Shown here: positions 31,986 to 37,431 of the stretch, one piece after another
How the letters are laid out: each line of letters starts with the position of its first letter
Numbering within the stretch: position 1 is the first letter of the stretch
Assembly (NCBI RefSeq): GCF_016900115.1
Contig: NZ_JACJJQ010000016.1
Location: forward strand, 1-37,431
Source: Limosilactobacillus alvi
GTDB taxonomy: Bacteria; Bacillota; Bacilli; Lactobacillales; Lactobacillaceae
DNA length: 37,431 nucleotides
Direction of reading: 5' to 3'
Made by a program: the position numbers and the translations under genes
The notes under the pieces: model-generated
Database searches by the model: none
What the model was told of the DNA's origin: nothing
What the model saw: only the letters and a program-made list of their open reading frames with translations

Positions 31986-32000
31986 GCAAAATGATATAAT
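31986..32000 (+). promoter_or_regulatory. Extended -10 promoter of cdaA-cdaR-glmM
   Basis: GCAAAATGATATAAT, identical over 15 bases to the murB promoter core, 31 nt before the cdaA start. Confidence 0.7.
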
Positions 32001-32031
32001 TGGTCCCGTAATTTGATCGGGGGGATGCTCA

Positions 32032-32862
32032 ATGCAAGTCCTCGCTACACTTCTCACGTGGCGAAATTTTATTAATTTAATTGATATTTTAGTTATTTGG
32101 CTGTTAATCTACGAGTTAATGGTCCTTTTAAAGGGTACCCGGGCGGTCCAACTGTTCAAGGGAATCTTGATTATCATTGTGATTAAGGTGGTTTCTTGGT
32201 ACGTTGGCCTCTCAACCGTTTCGTGGGTGATGGACCAGGTTATTAACTGGGGGGTAATTGCGATGGTAATTATCTTCCAACCAGAAATTCGGCGGGGATT
32301 AGAACACCTCGGCCGGGGGACGATGTTGACCCGCAACCGGGCAGCGAATGAAAAAGAAGAGGAATTGATCAAACAACTTGACCAAGCAATCCAATACATG
32401 TCTAAGCGCCGGATTGGTGCGTTGATCTCAATTCAAATGGAAACCGGTTTGGAAGAGTATATCGAAACTGGGATTCCATTGGACGCTGATGTGACTGGGG
32501 CCTTATTGATCAACACCTTTATCCCTAACACCCCACTCCACGATGGGGCGGTGATCATTAAAAATAACCGGATCGCCGTGGCGGCAGCTTACCTCCCCTT
32601 GTCCGATAGTAAGTTAATTCCCAAAGAATTAGGGACTCGTCACCGGGCCGCCGTCGGGATTTCTGAAGTGACCGATGCTTTAACGATTGTGATTTCTGAA
32701 GAGACTGGGGAAATTTCGATTACCAAGGATAATGAATTGTTGCGGAGTATGACCCAGAAGAATTATCTGAAGTTCCTCCGGGCGCAACTCTATAAGAAAG
32801 AAGAAAGTAACAAAAATTTGTTTACTGACTTATTAACCCGCTTAAAGGGGGTGGGCAAGTGA
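32032..32862 (+). CDS. cdaA: Diadenylate cyclase CdaA (c-di-AMP synthase)
   Basis: CdaA makes c-di-AMP from two ATP; the messenger controls potassium and osmolyte transport and wall homeostasis. The 276 residues have about three N-terminal membrane helices (within residues 13-82) and the DAC domain with D171-G172-A173 (LHDGAVII) and R203-H204-R205 (GTRHRAAVG). GGGGGG precedes ATG. The stop overlaps the GTG start of cdaR (GTGA), and glmM follows: the conserved cdaA-cdaR-glmM operon, whose proteins are known to regulate CdaA. Confidence 0.98.
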   Translation: MQVLATLLTWRNFINLIDILVIWLLIYELMVLLKGTRAVQLFKGILIIIVIKVVSWYVGLSTVSWVMDQVINWGVIAMVIIFQPEIRRGLEHLGRGTMLTRNRAANEKEEELIKQLDQAIQYMSKRRIGALISIQMETGLEEYIETGIPLDADVTGALLINTFIPNTPLHDGAVIIKNNRIAVAAAYLPLSDSKLIPKELGTRHRAAVGISEVTDALTIVISEETGEISITKDNELLRSMTQKNYLKFLRAQLYKKEESNKNLFTDLLTRLKGVGK

Positions 32863-33707
32863 AAGACGATCAAACCGGCTTTTTTAACAGTAAGTGGTTC
32901 TATCGGATTATTTCTCTAATTTTTGCCTTAACCCTATTTATGTATGTTAACGGGAGTAAAAATGGTTTTTTGCATCAAACGACCCGGAACGGAAATTCAA
33001 CGGCTTTGATGTCCAATAAGACCGAAACTATGAAGATGCCCCTAGATTTGACGGTGAATAGCCAAAAGTATGTGGTTACTGGTTATCCCCAATACGTTAG
33101 AGTCAAGATCAGTGGTCCTTCAGCCTTAGTTACAACCACGATGAATACGCAAAATTTTAAGGTTTATGCTAACCTAAATAATCTGGGGAATGGAGAACAT
33201 ACCGTTAAGCTTAAGACTTCGGGGTTGAATTCCGAATTGCGAGCGCGGGTCATTCCAGCAACTATCAAAGTTAAGATTCAACCACGGATCACGACGGCCT
33301 TACCAGTTGAGGTCCGGCTAAGCGCCAAGACCGTTAACGGGAATTACAAAGTTGGCACCCCCAAAGCTTCCTTGAATACTGTCCAAATTACGGGGGCTAA
33401 GAGTGAAGTTAAGCGGGTTGCCAAGGTGATTGCAGTGGTTAATGTACCAAAGAATGCTACGAGTGACCTGCAACAACAAGTTACTTTACAAGCGATTGAT
33501 CGCCGGGGACAAACCGTTAATGTGGTGGTGATGCCAAGCACAATTAGCGTGACCGTACCGATTAATGCAAATAAGAGTGATGGTAATTCTTCATCAAGCA
33601 GTAGTAGTGAATCATCAAGTAATAAAACTAGTGAAAGCCAATCACAGTCGAGTCAGTCAGAAAAAAGTTTAAGTTCTGAATCGAGTAGTGACAGCAGTAA
33701 TAGTTAG
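32859..33707 (+). CDS. cdaR: CdaA regulatory protein CdaR (YbbR-domain)
   Basis: CdaR is a membrane-anchored, extracytoplasmic protein that modulates CdaA. The 282 residues have one N-terminal membrane helix (about 13-30, IISLIFALTLFMYVNG) and YbbR repeats (MPLDLTVNSQKYVVTGYP, TALPVEVRLSAKTVNGNY, VNVPKNATSDLQQQVTLQ). The last 45 or so residues are almost only Ser, with Glu, Asn, Lys and Gln, a low-complexity tail that could sit in the wall. Starts with GTG overlapping cdaA. Confidence 0.95.
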   Translation: MKDDQTGFFNSKWFYRIISLIFALTLFMYVNGSKNGFLHQTTRNGNSTALMSNKTETMKMPLDLTVNSQKYVVTGYPQYVRVKISGPSALVTTTMNTQNFKVYANLNNLGNGEHTVKLKTSGLNSELRARVIPATIKVKIQPRITTALPVEVRLSAKTVNGNYKVGTPKASLNTVQITGAKSEVKRVAKVIAVVNVPKNATSDLQQQVTLQAIDRRGQTVNVVVMPSTISVTVPINANKSDGNSSSSSSSESSSNKTSESQSQSSQSEKSLSSESSSDSSNS

Positions 33708-33719
33708 GAGTTTTTTTGA

Positions 33720-35069
33720 ATGAAGTTAAAGTATTTTGGAACCGATGGAGTTCGGGGAGTCGCTAACCAAGAATTAAGTCCAGAATTAGCCTTTCGGGTT
33801 GGACGGGCCGGTGGATATGTTTTGACCCGCCACTCTGATCGGAAGCGGCCCCAAGTCTTAGTTTCCCGGGATACCCGGATTTCTGGGGAAATGTTAGAAA
33901 GTGCCTTAATTGCGGGGCTTCTTTCAGTGGGGATCGAAGTGCTCCGGCTTGGGGTGGTTACTACCCCCGGGGTTGCCTACTTGGTACGGGCTCAAGAAGC
34001 CGATGCCGGCGTGATGATTACGGCTTCCCACAACCCAATTGAATACAATGGGATTAAGTACTTCGGGAGCGATGGTTTCAAGCTTTCCGATGAACTCGAA
34101 TACGAAATTGAACAACTTTTGGATGCCGAAGAAGATACCTTACCACGCCCCGCCGCTGATGGTTTGGGAATTGTTGATGATTACAAAGAAGGAGCATTGA
34201 AGTATACTTCTTTCTTGGAACAAACAATTTCAACGGATCTTGAAGGCTTGAAAGTCGTTGTTGACGCTGCTAACGGGGCGACGAGTGGTTTTATCGCTAA
34301 CCTTTTTGCGGATGTAAACGTTGATTTGATTCCGATTCATGACCAACCAGATGGGTTAAACACTAATCTTAACTGTGGTTCGACTCATCCTGAAAGTCTC
34401 CAAAAGGCCGTAGTGGAAAACGAAGCCGATCTAGGCATTGCCTTTGATGGTGATGGCGACCGGTGTATTGCGGTTAACCACGAAGGAAACCTGGTTGACG
34501 GGGACAAGATCATGTACATCTGTGGGAAAAATATGGAAGAAAATGGTCGCCTCAAGCAAGATACAGTGGTCACAACGGTGATGAGTAACTTGGGGATGTA
34601 CAAGGCCTTAGAAGCCCATGGCATGAAGAGTGTAAAAACCAAGGTTGGGGACCGCTACGTGGTTGAAGAAATGCTGAAGAACGGCTACAACCTGGGTGGG
34701 GAACAATCTGGCCACATCATTTTCTTGGATCACAACACGACCGGGGATGGGATGTTGACGGCCCTTCAATTACTCCAAGTAGTTAAAACGACTGGCAAGA
34801 CCTTAAAGGAACTAGCTGCCGATGTGACAACTTATCCACAAGAGTTAGTTAACATTAAAGTGGCCGATAAAGCAGCCGCAATGGAAAATGCAAACTTAAA
34901 GGCCATTATCGCAAAAGTTGAGGGTGATATGAATGGCGATGGTCGGGTGCTTGTCCGCCCAAGTGGGACTGAGCCCCTGCTTCGGATCATGGCTGAAGCC
35001 CCAACGAAAGAGCTTGTTCACGATTACGTTTCTCAGATCGCCAAAGTAGCCGAAGAAGAATTTAAATAG
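33720..35069 (+). CDS. glmM: Phosphoglucosamine mutase
   Basis: GlmM converts glucosamine-6-phosphate to glucosamine-1-phosphate on the way to UDP-GlcNAc. In 449 residues it has the N-terminal [10 protein letters not shown], the phosphoserine loop TASHNP (Ser103), the metal loop DGDGDR, the sugar-binding GGEQSGH and the phosphate-binding [10 protein letters not shown]. It is the third gene of the c-di-AMP operon, 12 bp after cdaR; GlmM is known to inhibit CdaA in related bacteria. Confidence 0.98.
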   Translation: MKLKYFGTDGVRGVANQELSPELAFRVGRAGGYVLTRHSDRKRPQVLVSRDTRISGEMLESALIAGLLSVGIEVLRLGVVTTPGVAYLVRAQEADAGVMITASHNPIEYNGIKYFGSDGFKLSDELEYEIEQLLDAEEDTLPRPAADGLGIVDDYKEGALKYTSFLEQTISTDLEGLKVVVDAANGATSGFIANLFADVNVDLIPIHDQPDGLNTNLNCGSTHPESLQKAVVENEADLGIAFDGDGDRCIAVNHEGNLVDGDKIMYICGKNMEENGRLKQDTVVTTVMSNLGMYKALEAHGMKSVKTKVGDRYVVEEMLKNGYNLGGEQSGHIIFLDHNTTGDGMLTALQLLQVVKTTGKTLKELAADVTTYPQELVNIKVADKAAAMENANLKAIIAKVEGDMNGDGRVLVRPSGTEPLLRIMAEAPTKELVHDYVSQIAKVAEEEFK

Positions 35070-35103
35070 AAGCGGTAGGGAAAAACTCGCAACGACATAT
35101 TAG

Positions 35104-35140
35104 GACTAGGAAGAAAGTCAAATTTCTTTCTAGTCTTTTT
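35104..35140 (+). terminator. Terminator after glmM
   Basis: GACTAGGAAGAAA pairs with TTTCTTTCTAGTC (13 bp, one G-U), followed by TTTTT. The purine-rich inner arm GGAAGAAA is shared with the terminators of the dispersed element. The rest of the 357-bp gap (35141-35322) shows no convincing gene. Confidence 0.85.
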
Positions 35141-35322
35141 CTTTGGTCAACGGTTCACAAAATCACAATTTTTTACCCGATCGAGAAGAAGTAATGCTCG
35201 AAACTTCAATGTGGCTCGGTTGTTATCTTGGCGTCGCTGACCACCATTTCCTTAATTTACAGCAGAAATTAGCTGGGTGAAGTAAAATTAGAACTTAACC
35301 ATACCAATTTTGATCAGGGAAT

Positions 35323-35351
35323 TTGACAAACGTTGAAAAAGCTTTTAATAT
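35323..35351 (+). promoter_or_regulatory. glmS promoter
   Basis: Consensus TTGACA (35323-35328), 17-nt spacer, TAATAT (35346-35351). The leader is only about 70 nt and shows no glmS ribozyme. Confidence 0.8.
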
Positions 35352-35426
35352 ACTAGGAGTTAGAAAGAAAACTATTAAAATGGTTAAAAAACCTATCTAT
35401 ACCAATTTGTAAAGGAAGAAAAGCTT

Positions 35427-37247
35427 ATGTGTGGAATTGTTGGAGTTACGGGGACAAACAAGACGGTCTCAATTTTAATCGATGGTTTAAAGCGTTTGGA
35501 ATACCGGGGTTATGATTCAGCCGGAATTTACGTTAATGATCAAGCTGGTAAAGACTTCTTGATCAAGCGAGCTGGCCGGATTACAAATTTGGAAGCTGCT
35601 TTGACGCCAGAAGTTCAAGGAATGGCTGGGATTGGTCATACACGGTGGGCAACCCATGGCGAACCAAACCAAGCTAATGCCCATCCACAATACTCTGCTG
35701 ACAAACGTTTTTACTTGGTTCACAATGGAGTGATCGAAAACTATAAAGATCTAAAAGAAGAATACTTAAGTGACGTTAAGTTCAAGAGCCAAACGGATAC
35801 GGAAGTTATCGTCCAACTCGTAGATAAGTTTGTCACTGCCTATGATATGGACACGAAGGCCGCCTTATTGAAGGTTTTGCGGTTGATTTCTCGGGATTCT
35901 TCTTACGCCTTTGCTTTAATGGACAAGGAACAACCAGACACCTTGTATGTTGCTAAGAATAAGAGTCCATTACTAGTCGGGATCGGTAAGGGCTACAATA
36001 TGGTTGGATCCGATGCCCTTTCCATGTTAAATGAAACCAATGAATTCATGGAAATTGAAGATCATGAATTGGTGATTGTGCAACCAGATCATGTTACGAT
36101 CGAAAGCTTTGATAACGAAGAAAAGCACCGTGATACCTTTACAGTTGATATGGATCCCAATGCCGCTGATAAGGGCGCTTATCCATTCTACATGCTAAAG
36201 GAAATCGACGAACAACCAGCCGTTATGCGGCGTTTAGTTCAAGAGTACTTAGGCGCAAATGGCAAGCCACAAATTGATGAAAAGCTGTTGGCGCAAATGC
36301 AAGAAGCCGATCATCTTTACATCGTTGGGGCTGGGACGAGTTACCACGCCGGTTTAGTTGGGGCACGGTTGTTTGAACGTTTTGCGCAAATTCCAACTTC
36401 GGTCCACATTTCTTCCGAATTTGCTTACGAACAACCATTGCTTTCCAAGAAGCCATTCTTCATCTTCCTTTCCCAAAGTGGGGAAACCGCAGACAGTCGG
36501 GAAGTTTTGGTTCACGTCAATGAAAACAAGTGGCCAAGTTTGACGATTACGAACGTCGACAAGTCTACCCTTTCGCGGGAAGCAACCCATACCTTGTTAC
36601 TATACGCGGGACCAGAAATTGCCGTTGCTTCAACTAAGGCTTACACGGCTCAAGTTGCCGTGGAAGCAATCTTGGCTAAGGCCTTAGGTGAATATCTCGG
36701 TTTAGAAGCGGCGCAAAAATTTGATGTCAAGGATGAATTAGCTAAGGTAGCTAATGGGATGCAAGCTTTAGTTGACAGCAAGGACGAAATTGAAGCCATT
36801 GCTAGCCATGCTTTATCTAAGCCCCGGAATGCCTTTTACATCGGTCGGGGACTTGACTGGTCAGTTTCTTTAGAAGCGGCCTTGAAGTTGAAGGAAATTT
36901 CTTATGTTCAAGCCGAAGGGTTTGCGTCGGGGGAATTAAAGCACGGAACGATTGCTTTAATTGAAAAGAACACGCCGGTAATTGGGATTATTACGCAATC
37001 CCGGACCGCTGGTTTAACCCGGAGTAACCTTGAAGAAACGGCAGCTCGGGGGGCTAACATCTTAACGATCGCCTCGCGGCATTTGGCAAAAGAAGATGAC
37101 TCCATCATCTTGCCAGACGTTGATGAAATGATCTCACCATTATTAAGTGTCGTACCAGCGCAATTGTTGGCTTACTACACTAGCCTTGGAAAGGGCCTGG
37201 ACGTTGATAAGCCACGGAACTTGGCCAAGAGTGTTACGGTGCAATAA
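35427..37247 (+). CDS. glmS: Glutamine-fructose-6-phosphate aminotransferase (isomerizing)
   Basis: GlmS makes glucosamine-6-phosphate from fructose-6-phosphate and glutamine, the entry to amino-sugar synthesis. The 606 residues begin MCGIVG with the N-terminal nucleophile Cys, followed by GYDSAGI, HTRWATHGEP and the SIS domains (GAGTSYHAGLV, SQSGETADSREV, AEGFASGELKHG) and the C-terminal KPRNLAKSVTVQ. AAAGGAAG precedes ATG. It follows glmM, its pathway successor, but from its own promoter. Confidence 0.98.
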   Translation: MCGIVGVTGTNKTVSILIDGLKRLEYRGYDSAGIYVNDQAGKDFLIKRAGRITNLEAALTPEVQGMAGIGHTRWATHGEPNQANAHPQYSADKRFYLVHNGVIENYKDLKEEYLSDVKFKSQTDTEVIVQLVDKFVTAYDMDTKAALLKVLRLISRDSSYAFALMDKEQPDTLYVAKNKSPLLVGIGKGYNMVGSDALSMLNETNEFMEIEDHELVIVQPDHVTIESFDNEEKHRDTFTVDMDPNAADKGAYPFYMLKEIDEQPAVMRRLVQEYLGANGKPQIDEKLLAQMQEADHLYIVGAGTSYHAGLVGARLFERFAQIPTSVHISSEFAYEQPLLSKKPFFIFLSQSGETADSREVLVHVNENKWPSLTITNVDKSTLSREATHTLLLYAGPEIAVASTKAYTAQVAVEAILAKALGEYLGLEAAQKFDVKDELAKVANGMQALVDSKDEIEAIASHALSKPRNAFYIGRGLDWSVSLEAALKLKEISYVQAEGFASGELKHGTIALIEKNTPVIGIITQSRTAGLTRSNLEETAARGANILTIASRHLAKEDDSIILPDVDEMISPLLSVVPAQLLAYYTSLGKGLDVDKPRNLAKSVTVQ

Positions 37248-37276
37248 GAATTAAATAAGTTAACCAACCTAAGCTT

Positions 37277-37316
37277 GAGGCCGGGAAGAAGCTAATGTTT
37301 CTTCCCGGCTCTTTCC
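37277..37316 (+). terminator. Terminator after glmS
   Basis: GCCGGGAAGAA pairs with TTCTTCCCGGC around a short loop, followed by TCTTTCC. The stem is the dispersed element's terminator with a C-G pair for U-A. From 37317 to the window end I see no gene; CCTGA/TCAGG and TGATATATT may belong to the next promoter. Confidence 0.8.
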
Positions 37317-37431
37317 TACGATTAGTCAAGCGAAAAGTTATCGAAAATTAGCGTACACTAAACAAACCTGATCTAAATAAGAATTTAAAAATCAGGAAAA
37401 AGTGATATATTAAAGAAGAGGGTTAATCCTC

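Noticed and set aside
35194-35280. 28-codon ATG frame between glmM and glmS
   Set aside because: The ribosome binding site is weak, no family is recognised, and a frame this short is expected by chance in a 357-bp gap.
37317-37431. Start of another gene at the window end
   Set aside because: Only an AT-rich stretch with a possible -10 and a CCTGA/TCAGG inverted repeat is visible; no start codon with a ribosome binding site can be assigned before the sequence ends.

Overview
The window is a stretch of chromosome from a low-to-moderate GC Gram-positive bacterium, most probably a heterofermentative lactobacillus of the Limosilactobacillus (L. reuteri/L. fermentum) group. The grounds are the protein sequences, the frequent CGG arginine codons, the class Ib nrdHEF set, a SecA without the C-terminal zinc tail, a MucBP/Mub-type protein, and the gene order pspC-yvlD-hprK-lgt-gpsA-galU and cdaA-cdaR-glmM-glmS. 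The species is not determined. No tRNA, rRNA, CRISPR array, insertion sequence or prophage is visible.

Layout. 1-2180 (minus strand): an Lsa/Vga/Msr-type ABC-F ATPase gene broken by one in-frame TAA, behind a structured leader that ends in a terminator. 2182-5850 (minus): nrdH-nrdE-nrdF behind two NrdR boxes spaced 31 bp apart, with an attenuator-like hairpin cluster between nrdH and nrdE. 6106-6755 (plus): tadA and the SRP RNA. 7120-10694: secA and prfB, the latter with its programmed +1 frameshift. 10771-15435: pspC, yvlD, hprK, lgt, gpsA, galU (envelope, carbon control, lipid and nucleotide-sugar genes). 15619-18585: an unusual pair, a Mub-repeat protein with no signal peptide or anchor and a FAD-dependent disulfide reductase-like protein. 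18873-19463 (minus): clpP under CtsR control. 19816-23485: pgi, a ROK fructokinase and a LacI-family regulator, with two cre-like sites. 23572-26784: secG, rnr, smpB. 26901-30858: a LURP-one-like protein, ung, pta, tsaE, a GNAT acetyltransferase and a DEDDh exonuclease. 31064-37247: murB, then cdaA-cdaR-glmM, then glmS (cell-wall precursor supply coupled to c-di-AMP synthesis).

The most interesting signal is non-coding. A dispersed element of about 280 bp occurs four times (73-337 minus; 6759-6945, 15446-15530 and 18586-18868 plus). Each copy lies directly downstream of a gene and in that gene's orientation. It is built from stacked hairpins ending in an intrinsic terminator whose arms covary between copies. 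The copies are nested 5' truncations: two long, one lacking the first stem-loop, one keeping only the last two hairpins. It behaves like a structured 3'UTR module or a MITE-like repeat with terminator function. Further candidate RNA elements are the ABC-F leader, the nrdH-nrdE intergenic region, a structured region with pseudoknot topology at 22149-22400, and a folded pgi leader.

All calls rest on reading the sequence by eye and on family knowledge. No database search, folding program or alignment was run.
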